Notes: generated from the letters alone by a model not told the origin. 64,000 nt of DNA from Oscillibacter sp. 1-3 (GCF_000403435.2 NZ_KE159703.1:206535-270534); one strand, 5' to 3'; positions 41,491 through 49,620 are shown, counted from the first letter of the stretch. A program made the numbers and translations.

Positions 41491-42108
41491 TCACAATTTC
41501 AGTCCCCGGATCTCTGCCTGGAGGCGCTCCAGAAACCGCGCCGCGGGGATGCCGTCCAGCTGGGTGTGGTGAAACTGGAAGGAGACGGGGAGCTCGGTCC
41601 GCAAAAGCCTCTTCCGGTACCGTCCCCAGATCAGGAAGGGGTTGTTGTAAACGCCGGCGTAGATGTTCACCGCGCCGTCTATGTCGTATTGGGCCAGGGC
41701 GGAGGTGCCGATGACCATATAGTCCTCCAGGTCGTGGGGGCGGCCGGTGCCGCGCACCCGCTCGGTGAGGGCCAGGTAGTCCCGCTCAAACTGCTCCAGG
41801 TCCTGGGAGAAGGGAATGTCGCAGGTGCTGATCCCGCCGCCAGCGGCAACGACGGTGTTCACCGCGATGCGGTCGTACTGGATCAGCTTGTCCCCCGCCG
41901 GCAGCAGGTAGAGCTCCTCTGTCCGAAAGGCCGCCGCGCCGATGCACCAGCACATGAGCATGTTGAATTTGCGGCCGCGCCTGCGGCTGAGCCTTGCCAG
42001 GTTTGTGACGTCCAGGGTTTTGAAAAGCGTCACCATGGGCATGGGGGCGTTCATCCACAGGGCAAACGCCTCGGCGCGGCCGGTCTGGCCGGGATCGATC
42101 TCTCTCAT
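41491..42108 (-). CDS. CatA-like O-acetyltransferase (chloramphenicol-acetyltransferase family)
   Basis: A 205-residue CAT-fold enzyme. The catalytic histidine appears in SFQFHHTQLDGIPAARFLE (HHxxxDG), and the preceding strand VNIYAGVYNNPFLIWGRY corresponds to the substrate/CoA wall. The N-terminal FALWMNAPMPMVTLFKTLDV matches family 2 CatA-like chromosomal proteins, which mostly do not confer resistance. AGAGGAG lies upstream. The acceptor is unknown. It is divergent from the leader RNA and TM1266 operon. Confidence 0.8.
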   Translation of the reverse strand: MREIDPGQTGRAEAFALWMNAPMPMVTLFKTLDVTNLARLSRRRGRKFNMLMCWCIGAAAFRTEELYLLPAGDKLIQYDRIAVNTVVAAGGGISTCDIPFSQDLEQFERDYLALTERVRGTGRPHDLEDYMVIGTSALAQYDIDGAVNIYAGVYNNPFLIWGRYRKRLLRTELPVSFQFHHTQLDGIPAARFLERLQAEIRGLKL

Positions 42109-42240
42109 TGTTCAACACTCCTCTCAAAAATCGGAAATTGTACCGCATTGTACCACGGAAGTTCCCGCAAATCAAGGATGAGGCCCCGGCCCGCTCTCTT
42201 TTGCGCGGGCCGGCCCGGGGTTTGGCGGGCGCGGGGGAGC

Positions 42241-42270
42241 TTGACATTCCGCCCTGTTTTGTGGTATTAT
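42241..42270 (+). promoter_or_regulatory. Promoter of the TM1266-ABC operon
   Basis: TTGACA, 18-base spacer, TATTAT, giving a transcript start near 42277 and a leader of about 185 bases. Confidence 0.7.
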
Positions 42271-42276
42271 TTTCTT

Positions 42277-42440
42277 GTTCCCGGGAAGTTTTCTGACCGG
42301 CGGACGGTAAAATTCATTCTGTCGTTCTGGCAGCGAGGCATGAGACCCGAGCTGTAAGAGGAGAGAGGTGGCGCGGGGGCTCCCGCGTCCTGTCAGGTTA
42401 TGCCACACCCCTCCGCCAAACGGCGGAGGGGTGTTTTAGA
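42277..42440 (+). ncRNA. Structured leader with terminator (riboswitch or attenuator candidate)
   Basis: The leader can form GCGCGGG-GGCT-CCCGCGT, an enclosing pairing of GGCATGAGACC (42337 region) with GGTTATGCC (42395-42403), and a terminal hairpin ACACCCCTCCGCC / GGCGGAGGGGTGT (42405-42434) followed by TTTAGA. The GAGGTGG segment near 42363 could compete with the terminator stem. The terminator lies 29 bases before the first gene, as in transcriptional riboswitches. I do not recognise it as TPP, SAM, cobalamin, ZTP or other common classes. Confidence 0.5.
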
Positions 42441-42462
42441 TTTCAGGAGAGGAGGGACTTGT

Positions 42463-42720
42463 ATGGAGACCCGGGTGGCTTTGATCGCCGTCATCGTCCG
42501 CCAGGGCGGCGCCGTGGCGGAGCTGAACGGCCTGCTGCACCAGTACGCAGAGCATATTATCGGACGGATGGGCGTACCCTATCCGGCGAGAGGCGTCAAT
42601 GTCATCAGCGTTGCCATGGACGCGCCGGCGGATGTGATCTCGGCGCTGTCCGGCAAGCTGGGGCGGCTCCCCGGCGTGACGGCCAAGACGGTGTACGCGC
42701 CGGAGGCGGCGCTGCAATAA
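42463..42720 (+). CDS. TM1266-type iron-only hydrogenase system regulator
   Basis: An 85-residue ACT/NikR-like domain protein: METRVALIAVIVRQGGAVAE, then LNGLLHQYAEHIIGRMGVPY and NVISVAMDAPADVISALSGK. This matches the TM1266 family annotated as a putative [FeFe]-hydrogenase system regulator that usually accompanies hydEFG. Here it precedes an ABC importer of the SsuABC/THI5 type. GGAGAGGAGGG lies upstream. DNA-binding is not evident; ligand sensing by an ACT-like fold is inferred. Confidence 0.8.
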   Translation: METRVALIAVIVRQGGAVAELNGLLHQYAEHIIGRMGVPYPARGVNVISVAMDAPADVISALSGKLGRLPGVTAKTVYAPEAALQ

Positions 42721-42919
42721 AAGACTGCGCCCGCCCTTTTGGGCCCCCGCGCGAGCCCGGCGGCTGCGCAGCCCCTGGCAGCTCTGCCGCTTAGGGATGC
42801 GGCGCGCCCCATGCGGGTAAGCGGGCCGGACGGGGAGAGGAGCGGAACATAAGCGGTATTTCCTCCGACGAGACGCCGGGGCGCGGCCTCGGCAACAATC
42901 AGAAAAAGAGGCGTTCATC
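42721..42919 (+). repeat. GC-rich intergenic block related to the 27.7-kb region
   Basis: AGCGGGCCGGACGGGGAGAG, then AGCGG and TTTCCTCCGACGA occur here in the same order as AGCGGGTCCGGTGGGGAGAG, AGCGG and TTTCTTCCGACGA near 27700-27790. No gene is present. Confidence 0.5.
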
Positions 42920-43966
42920 ATGAAACTGTATCAAAGAATTATGTCCTTGTCCCTGGCGATCCTGCTCCTTTTGTCTCTGGCCGCCTGCGGCCAAAGGCCG
43001 GACATTCCGGATACGTCCTCCACGGCCCCGCAGGGCGATGCGCAGGAGCTGGTTCCCACCGACCCTCCGTCTCCCCCGGAAGCTGTCCAGACCCGGTTCG
43101 CCGCCCTGAAGGGCCCCACCGCCATGGGACTAGTCCATCTGATGTCCACGCCCGGTATTGGTGAGCACTGGACGTTCACACTGGCGGGCTCCGCCGACGA
43201 GGTGACCCCCGCTCTCATCAAGGGGGATTTGGACGTGGCCTGCGTCCCGGCCAACCTGGCCTCCGTGCTCTACAACAAGACGGAAGGCGGCGTTGTGTGT
43301 CTTGCCGTCAACACCCTGGGCGTGCTCTATATTGTGGAAAACGGGGATGAGATCCAGTCCGTGGCAGATCTTGCGGGCAAGACCATTGTCTCCGCCGGCA
43401 AGGGCTCCACGCCGGAGTACGGCCTGCGGTATCTCCTCAGCGAAAACGGCGTCGACCCGGACAAGGATGTGACCATCGACTGGAAGAGCGAGCACAGCGA
43501 GTGCGTGGCGGCCCTGGCCTCCGGGGCGGCGACGGTCGCCATGCTGCCCCAGCCCTTCGTCACCGCGGCCCAGAATAAGCTGGAACACCTCCGGGTGGCT
43601 CTGGACCTGACGGCGGAGTGGGACGCTCTGGACAACGGCTCTGCCATGATCACCGGCGTGGCGGTGGCCCGGCGGGCGTTTGCAGAGGAGCACCCGGAGA
43701 CCGTGGAGGGCTTCCTCCAATACTACGCCCAGAGCGTGGACTGGGTCAACGGCAATCCCGCCGAGGCCGCGGAGCTGATCGCGGCATACGGCATTATTGA
43801 GAGCGCCGCCATTGCGGAGCAGGCCCTGCCCCACTGCAATATCGTCTGCCTCACAGGACAGGAGATGTATGAAAAGCTCTCCGGATATCTCCAGGTCCTC
43901 TCTGAGGCGGCCCCGGAGGCCGTGGGCGGAGCGCTTCCCAGGGACGACTTCTTCTATGGCGCGTAA
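42920..43966 (+). CDS. ABC substrate-binding lipoprotein, SsuA/THI5-like
   Basis: A 348-residue lipoprotein. MKLYQRIMSLSLAILLLLSL is followed by lipobox LAAC and a Pro/Ser linker. The domain has NMT1/THI5 features: MGLVHLMSTPGI, DVACVPANLASVLYNK, and IVSAGKGSTPEYGLRYLL. Family members bind pyrimidine thiamine precursors, sulfonates, nitrate or related small anions. The coupling to a hydrogenase regulator suggests a ligand linked to cofactor or metal metabolism, but this is inference. Confidence 0.85.
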   Translation: MKLYQRIMSLSLAILLLLSLAACGQRPDIPDTSSTAPQGDAQELVPTDPPSPPEAVQTRFAALKGPTAMGLVHLMSTPGIGEHWTFTLAGSADEVTPALIKGDLDVACVPANLASVLYNKTEGGVVCLAVNTLGVLYIVENGDEIQSVADLAGKTIVSAGKGSTPEYGLRYLLSENGVDPDKDVTIDWKSEHSECVAALASGAATVAMLPQPFVTAAQNKLEHLRVALDLTAEWDALDNGSAMITGVAVARRAFAEEHPETVEGFLQYYAQSVDWVNGNPAEAAELIAAYGIIESAAIAEQALPHCNIVCLTGQEMYEKLSGYLQVLSEAAPEAVGGALPRDDFFYGA

Positions 43967-44717
43967 AAGCGGCCTCCGATTGCGGGCTGTGGCTTTTTGG
44001 CTGCTGGTGTGGCAGCTGGGGGCCATGGCCCTGGCGGCGGCCTATCCCCACGGGGGACTGCTGCTGGCCTCGCCCCTCGCCTCCCTTTGGCGGCTGGGGG
44101 AGCTGGCGGTCACCGCCGCCTTCTGGCGCGCCGTGGCCTGGTCCGCCTGCCGCATCCTGGGGGGCTTTCTGCTCTCCTGCCTGACAGCGGCGGCGCTGGC
44201 GGCGCTGGCGGCCCGGTATCCCTTGGCGGAGGAGCTGCTGGCCCCCCCAACGGCGGCGGTGAAGGCCACGCCGGTGGCCTCCTTCATCATCCTGGCCCTG
44301 GTGTGGCTGGACAGCCGCCGCCTGCCGGTGTTCATCGCCTTTTTGATGGTGTTCCCCACGGTGTACCTGAACCTGCTGGAGGGCATCCGGCAGACGGACG
44401 GGAGGCTGCTGGAGATGGCCCGGGTGTTTCACGTGCCGCCTGTCCGGCAGCTGTGGGGAATCTACCTCCCCCAGGTGCTGCCCTACTTCCGCTCCGCCGC
44501 CTCGCTGGGGCTGGGCCTTTGCTGGAAGGCGGGGATCGCGGCGGAGGTCATCGGCCTGCCCGCCGGGTCCATGGGGGAGCGGCTGTACACCGCCAAAATC
44601 TACTTCCAGACGCCGGACCTCTTCGCCTGGACCGCCGCCGTTGTGGCGGTGTCGGCAGTCTTTGAGCGGCTCTTTTTGAAACTGGTGGACGCGGTTGCGG
44701 GAAAGGCGGCGGCGTGA
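43956..44717 (+). CDS. ABC permease, SsuC/ThiX-like
   Basis: A 253-residue membrane protein with about six helices. The cytoplasmic EAA-type loop is ARVFHVPPVRQLWGIYLPQV, which contacts the ATPase. It starts at ATG 43956, overlapping the binding-protein stop by 11 bases, and ends at an overlap with the ATPase start, so the three genes are translationally coupled. The substrate is the same as for the upstream lipoprotein. Confidence 0.87.
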   Translation: MARKSGLRLRAVAFWLLVWQLGAMALAAAYPHGGLLLASPLASLWRLGELAVTAAFWRAVAWSACRILGGFLLSCLTAAALAALAARYPLAEELLAPPTAAVKATPVASFIILALVWLDSRRLPVFIAFLMVFPTVYLNLLEGIRQTDGRLLEMARVFHVPPVRQLWGIYLPQVLPYFRSAASLGLGLCWKAGIAAEVIGLPAGSMGERLYTAKIYFQTPDLFAWTAAVVAVSAVFERLFLKLVDAVAGKAAA

Positions 44718-45289
44718 TGGAGATTCGGGTCAACCATCTTTGCAAGTCCTACAACGGCGCATCGGTGCTGCGGGACGTGACGTTCACAGCGGGAGACGGC
44801 GTCACCTGCGTCATGGCCCCCTCCGGCTGCGGCAAGACCACGCTGCTGCGCATTCTGCTGGACCTGGAGACGGCGGACAGCGGCACGGTGTCCGTCCCGG
44901 AGGGCTGCCGCTGGGCGGCGGTGTTCCAGGAGGACCGGCTGCTGGAGCAGCTGGACGCCGCCGGGAATCTGCGGTTCATCCTGGGGCGGGAGTACGACGG
45001 CGCCCGGGCCGCCGCCGTGCTGACGGAACTGGGCCTGGGAGATGTGGGCGGCAAGTCCGTCCGGGCGTTTTCCGGCGGCATGCGGCGGCGGCTGGCGCTG
45101 GCCCGGGCCCTGCTGGCGCGGAGCGACGCCTTGGTCCTGGACGAGCCCTTCGCCGGATTGGACGGCGAGACCCGGCAGCGGGCGTGGAGCTGCATCCTCC
45201 GCCGCAGGGGGCAGCGGCCCGTCCTGCTGGTGACCCACGACGAGGAGGACGCGGCGGGCCTGGGGGCGCAGATCGTCCGCCTGGCCTAA
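44717..45289 (+). CDS. ABC ATPase, SsuB/ThiY-like
   Basis: A 190-residue ATPase, short for its family (usually about 240). Walker A is APSGCGKTT, the Q-loop VFQEDRLLEQL, the signature FSGGMRRRLALARA, Walker B ALVLDEPFAGLD and the H-loop VTHDEEDA. The usual C-terminal tail is absent. ATG 44717 overlaps the permease stop. A terminator begins at its stop codon. Confidence 0.9.
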   Translation: MEIRVNHLCKSYNGASVLRDVTFTAGDGVTCVMAPSGCGKTTLLRILLDLETADSGTVSVPEGCRWAAVFQEDRLLEQLDAAGNLRFILGREYDGARAAAVLTELGLGDVGGKSVRAFSGGMRRRLALARALLARSDALVLDEPFAGLDGETRQRAWSCILRRRGQRPVLLVTHDEEDAAGLGAQIVRLA

Positions 45290-45325
45290 AAGGAAAGGGG
45301 AGGCGCCGGCCTCCCCCTTCCTTTT
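45288..45325. terminator. Terminator of the TM1266-ABC operon
   Basis: AAAAGGAAAGGGGAGGC / GCCTCCCCCTTCCTTTT (17 bp, one mismatch) with a GCCG loop and one more T. It also faces the convergent oxidase gene. Confidence 0.85.
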
Positions 45326-45338
45326 TGATGTATGAGCC

Positions 45339-46358
45339 TCAATAGCCAAAGAGCATGGACCGGCTGATGTCCGCCAGCGTGCGGGCCCCGCACATGGACA
45401 TAGTGTCCGCCAGCTCCGAGCGGAGCTTTTCCACGTAGAGCCTGACGCCCTCCGCGCCGCCGCCGTAGACCATGTTCACGAAGGGGCGGCAGATCAGCAC
45501 GCCGTCGGCTCCCAGGGCCAGGGCCTTGAACACGTCCATGCCGGAGCGGATGCCGCCGTCCACCAGGACGGTCATCTTCCCGCCCACGGCGTCCGCGATG
45601 GCGGGCAGGACCTCGGCGGTGGCGGGGCACTGGTCCAGCACCCGGCCGCCGTGGTTGGACACCACGATGGCGCTGGCCCCGGCCTCCAACGCCTTTTTCG
45701 CCCCGGCCACGGTCATAATGCCCTTTAGGATGAAGGGCCGCTCCGCCCAGGCGGCGATCTGCCGCAGCTCCTCCACGGTCTTCCGGCCGGCGGGGGGCTC
45801 CATCTTCTGGAGGAAAGGCAGGCCCGCCGCGTCGATGTCCATGGCCACGGCGATGGGGTTCGCCGCCTTCACAAGCTCCAGCTTCTCCTTTACCAGCTCC
45901 ATGTTCCAGGGCTTGACGGTGGGCACGCCGCAGCCGCCGCATTTCGCCAGCACCTCCGCCGCAGAGCGCATGACGTCGTGGTTCTGCCCGTCGCCGGTGA
46001 AGGCGGCGATGCCGGCCTCCGCGCAGGCGGGGACCAGGATCTCGTTGTACTCCAGGTCGTTGTACTTGTCGCCATAGTGCATGGTCACCGCCCCCACGGG
46101 GGCCGCGAACACGGGCAGGACCAGCCTGCGCCCGAACAGCTCGCAGCTGGTGTCCACGGGCGCGTTTTCGCAGATGGTGTCCATGTTGACGCACAGCTCC
46201 TGCCACTTCTGGTAGTTGCGGATGGCGCCGGTGCCCAGGCCCTTGGCCCCGGGGCCGGGCATGGTGTTTTTGCAGGCCAGGCCGTTGCAGACGGGGCAGG
46301 ATTTGCAGTAGGGCCCCATGCAGGTGCGGCTGGCCGCCAGGACTTCCTGATAGGTCAT
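45339..46358 (-). CDS. FMN-dependent alpha-hydroxy-acid oxidase family protein with N-terminal cysteine cluster
   Basis: A 339-residue TIM-barrel flavoprotein. The catalytic base and FMN-site motifs are IVVSNHGGRVLDQ and LVDGGIRSGMDVFKALALGA, with PFILKGIM supplying the lysine. The first 30 residues contain CMGPYCKSCPVCNGLACKN, a five-cysteine cluster (Cys13, 18, 21, 24, 29) absent from classical lactate or glycolate oxidases. It could bind an iron-sulfur cluster and allow ferredoxin-type electron transfer in an anaerobe. The ATG follows AGGGAAACTACA. Substrate is unknown. Confidence 0.85.
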   Translation of the reverse strand: MTYQEVLAASRTCMGPYCKSCPVCNGLACKNTMPGPGAKGLGTGAIRNYQKWQELCVNMDTICENAPVDTSCELFGRRLVLPVFAAPVGAVTMHYGDKYNDLEYNEILVPACAEAGIAAFTGDGQNHDVMRSAAEVLAKCGGCGVPTVKPWNMELVKEKLELVKAANPIAVAMDIDAAGLPFLQKMEPPAGRKTVEELRQIAAWAERPFILKGIMTVAGAKKALEAGASAIVVSNHGGRVLDQCPATAEVLPAIADAVGGKMTVLVDGGIRSGMDVFKALALGADGVLICRPFVNMVYGGGAEGVRLYVEKLRSELADTMSMCGARTLADISRSMLFGY

Positions 46359-46495
46359 TGTAGTTTCCCTCCAAACAGTAAATTATGGAATCCATTTTAC
46401 CCGCTTTTCGAAAAAAAGGCAAGCGGAGAACAAAAAGGTCCCTTTTGAGAAAAGTGTTGCCGAAGTATCACTTTGTCAGTTTCTACAAAACCAGG

Positions 46496-46524
46496 TTGAT
46501 GCAGTGATAACTGTGTGCTATAAT
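46496..46524 (+). promoter_or_regulatory. Promoter of the small membrane protein gene
   Basis: TTGATG, 17-base spacer, TATAAT, about 33 bases before the ATG. Confidence 0.7.
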
Positions 46525-46557
46525 CAGCTCAGCAAATCGAAAGTTGCGGAGGGAGAT

Positions 46558-46746
46558 ATGGAAAAACTTTCTGTATTGTTAATGTCAGTGTTGTTAATGA
46601 TAGCTGCCATTGTCTGTGCCTTATTTTCAGATAAAATAGATACGGCAGTAAAAGGGGATAAACAGGTTAAAAAAGTGATTGCCGTATTCAGTGTGGGAGT
46701 ATTATTGGTTTGCACGATTGCTATTATTGCAAGTATTTTATCGTGA
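46558..46746 (+). CDS. Small two-helix membrane protein, unknown
   Basis: A 62-residue AT-rich gene. MEKLSVLLMSVLLMIAAIVC is a hydrophobic helix, a polar loop with several lysines follows (SDKIDTAVKGDKQVKK), then a second helix VIAVFSVGVLLVCTIAIIAS. It has a good promoter, GGAGGGAG ribosome site and its own terminator, so it is probably expressed. No family is recognised. The hairpin topology would suit a small membrane modulator. Confidence 0.65.
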   Translation: MEKLSVLLMSVLLMIAAIVCALFSDKIDTAVKGDKQVKKVIAVFSVGVLLVCTIAIIASILS

Positions 46747-46774
46747 ATATCCAAATCGAAAATCGTAATTTTAT

Positions 46775-46809
46775 CGAGCAGTTACATGTCTGTATAGGGT
46801 AACTGCTCG
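46775..46809 (+). terminator. Terminator after the small membrane protein
   Basis: CGAGCAGTTAC / GTAACTGCTCG (11 bp) with a 13-base loop, then CTTTAGATATTTT. Confidence 0.7.
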
Positions 46810-47019
46810 CTTTAGATATTTTGACGAATCATTTTGCCAGATGGCGTTGAGAAACACCAATCTGAAAAGGGAGGCAAAAAGTCTCTCCTGCGGCGGCTGA
46901 TCCTGCCGGAATTGAATCGAGGCCGCGTCTATGGTAGACTGGATAAGAGAGCCGTATCGCTGCGCGCCGGCGGGCGGTACGGAGAAAAGCCGCCTGCGGT
47001 GGCGGATGGGAGGCCAATG

Positions 47020-47712
47020 ATGCCGGAAGAGTGTTTGATCTGTAAGGCGCCGCTGGAGTATCTTGCGGCGGACACGCTAATGGAGTGCGCCGTTTGCGGC
47101 AGGCGGGAGAACAGCAAGACCCGGTGCCTGAGCGGGCACTACGTCTGCAACGAGTGCCACATGAGCGGGCTGGACGCCATCACCGGCCTCTGTGCGGCGG
47201 AGACCTCCAGGGACCCCGCCGCCGTCCTCCAGAGGATGATGGACCAGCCCTTCTGCCATATGCACGGACCGGAGCACCACGTGATGGTGGGTGCCGCCCT
47301 TCTGACGGCGTATCGGAACGCCGGCGGCGGGATCGATCTTCCCGCCGCCCTGGCCGAGATGGTGCGCCGGGGGAAGAGCGTCCCCGGCGGGGCCTGCGGA
47401 TTCTGGGGGGCCTGCGGGGCGGGACTCAGTACAGGGATGTTTGTATCCATTATCTCCGGGTCCACGCCCCTGGCGGAGGAGCCCTTTGCCCTGTCCCACC
47501 GGATGACGGCCCGGGCGCTGGGGAAGATCGGGGAGATTGGCGGGCCCCGGTGCTGTAAGCGGGATTCCTTTTTGGCGGTTCTGGAGGCGGTGGATTTTGT
47601 GGAGGAGCATTTCGGCGTCAAAATGGAGCGGTCTGAGATCGTGTGCGGCTATGCGGCCGGAAACCGCCAGTGTGTTGGAAAGCGGTGCCCGTTCTCTAGG
47701 GCGAATCGCTGA
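47020..47712 (+). CDS. DUF5714 cysteine-rich protein
   Basis: About 230 residues. The N-terminal zinc-ribbon-like segment has CLICKAPLEYL, AVCGRRENS and HYVCNECHMSGLD. A conserved core follows with MHGPEHHVMVGAALLTAYRN, then GGACGFWGACGAGLSTGMF and SGSTPLAEEPFALSH. It ends with CVGKRCPFSR. This matches DUF5714, seen near methyltransferase and radical-SAM genes. Start ATG 47020 gives 6 bases from GGGAGG (ATG 47017 is possible). Function unknown; metal binding is likely. Confidence 0.78.
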   Translation: MPEECLICKAPLEYLAADTLMECAVCGRRENSKTRCLSGHYVCNECHMSGLDAITGLCAAETSRDPAAVLQRMMDQPFCHMHGPEHHVMVGAALLTAYRNAGGGIDLPAALAEMVRRGKSVPGGACGFWGACGAGLSTGMFVSIISGSTPLAEEPFALSHRMTARALGKIGEIGGPRCCKRDSFLAVLEAVDFVEEHFGVKMERSEIVCGYAAGNRQCVGKRCPFSRANR

Positions 47713-47824
47713 GAGGCGCATGGAAAAAGTTATGAAAGGCCGAAACTTTTTTCATCCGATTCCGTCTATATAGGTAAGAGCGCGTATGGAAGAGCGGAAA
47801 AGAGAAGCAAGGGAGGTCTACAGC

Positions 47825-48757
47825 ATGAAAAAGCGCATTGGAGGCATATTCCTGGCCACAGTATTGGTGTTGTCCCTGCTCACCGCCTGCGGCGGCAGTG
47901 CCGGGGGAAGCAGCGGGAGCAAGAACTCCGCCGCCGCGGACATGGCTCCGGCGGCCGCGGAGGACAGCGGCGGCACGGAGTACGGCTTTACGGGGGAGTC
48001 CGTCTCTGCGGGCGGGGCGGATGAGGACGTCCTGCGGGACGCCAAGATGATCCGCACCGCCAATCTGGAGATGGAGACCACCGCCTTTGACGAGGCCGTG
48101 GAGGGCCTGGGCCGCCTGACGAAGGAGATGGGGGGCTATTATGAGAACAGCTCACTGCGCACCGGCGGCAGCGGCTACCGCTGGGCGGACTACACCATCC
48201 GCGTCCCTGCGAAGAACTATGACGAATTCCTCTCCCGGGCCGGAGCGCTGTGCAGCCTGACCTGGCGCTCCGAGAGAGCCGAGAACGTGACGGAGGCCTA
48301 TTACGATACGGAGGGCCGCCTGAAAACCCAGCAGATCAAGCTGGAGCGGCTCCAGGAGCTCCTCAGCCGGGCGGAGGCCATGGAGGACATCATCACCATC
48401 GAGTCCGCCATCTCCGAGACGGAGTACCAGATCGAGAGCCTCTCCGGCACCCTGCGCCATTACGACGCCCTGGTGGACTACGCCACCGTCAGCGTCAATC
48501 TCCAGGAGGTCTACAAGCTCTCCAGCATGGAGGAGGCCCCAAACAGCTTTGGCGCCCGGATGAGCGCCGCTTTCACCGCCGGCGGGGCGGCCTTCGCCTC
48601 CGGTGTGGAGAACCTGGTGGTGGGCCTGGCGTATATCTGGATGTGGCTGCTGGTGCTGGCGGTGATCGTCGCCGCCGTGATTGCCGTCCTGCGGCGGAAG
48701 CGCGGCTCCACCCTGCCCGGGCGGGAAAAAACGGATGACACGGTGCCGAAAACCTGA
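47825..48757 (+). CDS. DUF4349 lipoprotein
   Basis: A 310-residue lipoprotein: MKKRIGGIFLATVLVLSLLT with lipobox Cys22, a low-complexity Ser/Gly/Ala linker, then the DUF4349 domain (MIRTANLEMETTAFDEAVEG, then IRVPAKNYDEFLSR and SERAENVTEAYYD). A coiled-coil segment (QQIKLERLQELLSRAEAMED) follows, and a C-terminal helix LAYIWMWLLVLAVIVAAVIA with a basic tail. It is thus anchored by both lipid and helix. GGGAGG precedes ATG 47825. The family is uncharacterised; an envelope-stress role is sometimes suggested. Confidence 0.85.
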   Translation: MKKRIGGIFLATVLVLSLLTACGGSAGGSSGSKNSAAADMAPAAAEDSGGTEYGFTGESVSAGGADEDVLRDAKMIRTANLEMETTAFDEAVEGLGRLTKEMGGYYENSSLRTGGSGYRWADYTIRVPAKNYDEFLSRAGALCSLTWRSERAENVTEAYYDTEGRLKTQQIKLERLQELLSRAEAMEDIITIESAISETEYQIESLSGTLRHYDALVDYATVSVNLQEVYKLSSMEEAPNSFGARMSAAFTAGGAAFASGVENLVVGLAYIWMWLLVLAVIVAAVIAVLRRKRGSTLPGREKTDDTVPKT

Positions 48758-48760
48758 TAA

Positions 48761-48795
48761 AATTGAGAGAGGCGGAGCGCCCGCCTCTCTCAATT
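48761..48795. terminator. Hairpin after the DUF4349 gene
   Basis: AATTGAGAGAGGCGG / CCGCCTCTCTCAATT (15 bp) with loop AGCGC, immediately after the stop and before the next ribosome site. The following T content is low (GATTT). Confidence 0.7.
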
Positions 48796-48816
48796 GATTT
48801 ACAAGGAGGACTTGCC

Positions 48817-49425
48817 ATGAAGCTTACCTGGCTGGGCCACGCCTGCTTTTTGCTGGAGCGGGACGGCTATACCATTTTGCTGGACCCCTATACCGGCGTG
48901 GAGGGCTACCCGCCCCTGCGCGCCGCCGCGCACCAGGTCTTTTGCAGCCATCAGCACTTTGACCACAACGCCGTGGACCGGGTGGAGCAGCTGCCCGCCC
49001 GGGAGTGCCCCTTTGCCGTCCGGGAGGTCCCCGCATTCCACGACGATCAGGGCGGCGCGGCGCGGGGGGAGAACACCATTCGGGTCTTCTCCGCCGGCGG
49101 CGTGTCCGCGGCCCATCTGGGGGACCTGGGACACCAGCTCTCGGCGGAGCAGGTCGAGGCCATCGGCCCCGTGGATCTGGTGATGGTCCCCGTGGGCGGC
49201 ACCTACACCGTAGACGCCGCCGGGGCGAAGCGGGTCTGCGAGGCCCTGGCCCCCAGGTGGGTCGTCCCCATGCACTACCGCCATGCCCCCTACGGCCTGC
49301 CCAACGTGGGCGGGGTGGAGGATTTCCTCTCCCTGTGGCGGCCGGAGCAGGTCCGCCGTCTGGAGGGGCCCTCCCTGGAGCTGCCCCTGCCGGAGCCCGG
49401 CGTTTGGGTGCCCCAATTTGTATGA
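48817..49425 (+). CDS. UlaG-like MBL-fold hydrolase
   Basis: A 202-residue compact metallo-beta-lactamase-fold protein: MKLTWLGHACFLLERDGYTI, metal site CSHQHFDHNAV (HxHxDH), the AHLGDLGH loop and VVPMHYRHAP near the end. This is the short lactonase-like group related to UlaG. ACAAGGAGG lies 8 bases before ATG 48817. Substrate not predictable. Confidence 0.87.
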   Translation: MKLTWLGHACFLLERDGYTILLDPYTGVEGYPPLRAAAHQVFCSHQHFDHNAVDRVEQLPARECPFAVREVPAFHDDQGGAARGENTIRVFSAGGVSAAHLGDLGHQLSAEQVEAIGPVDLVMVPVGGTYTVDAAGAKRVCEALAPRWVVPMHYRHAPYGLPNVGGVEDFLSLWRPEQVRRLEGPSLELPLPEPGVWVPQFV

Positions 49426-49589
49426 CGCCAAAGAAGGGCGGCCCGGCGTTGCCGGGGCGCTCGGGCTGCCGAAAAACGGTCAAAAAGGCCACGGATTAAA
49501 GGAGGAGCACGAGGGGGCGGCGCCCGCCTCGTATGGGATCAAATGTCTGTAAACGGCTGCTTCGCAGACGTTTGCGGAGCGAAGCGACA

Positions 49590-49620
49590 GATTTTCCAAT
49601 TGCCGTGCGATTGGAAAATC
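49590..49620. repeat. Inverted repeat in the 49.5-kb gap
   Basis: GATTTTCCAAT / ATTGGAAAATC (11 bp) around TGCCGTGCG. It lies upstream of two further terminator-type hairpins. Confidence 0.5.

Noticed and set aside
41491..42108. Chloramphenicol resistance gene
   Set aside because: Although CAT-like with the HHxxxDG motif, it resembles chromosomal CatA-like acyltransferases; nothing shows drug specificity or mobility.
42277..42440. TPP riboswitch before the THI5-like importer
   Set aside because: A lone ATGAGACC resembles the CTGAGA box, but the second TPP helix sequence (GAACCTGATCTGG-like) is not present.
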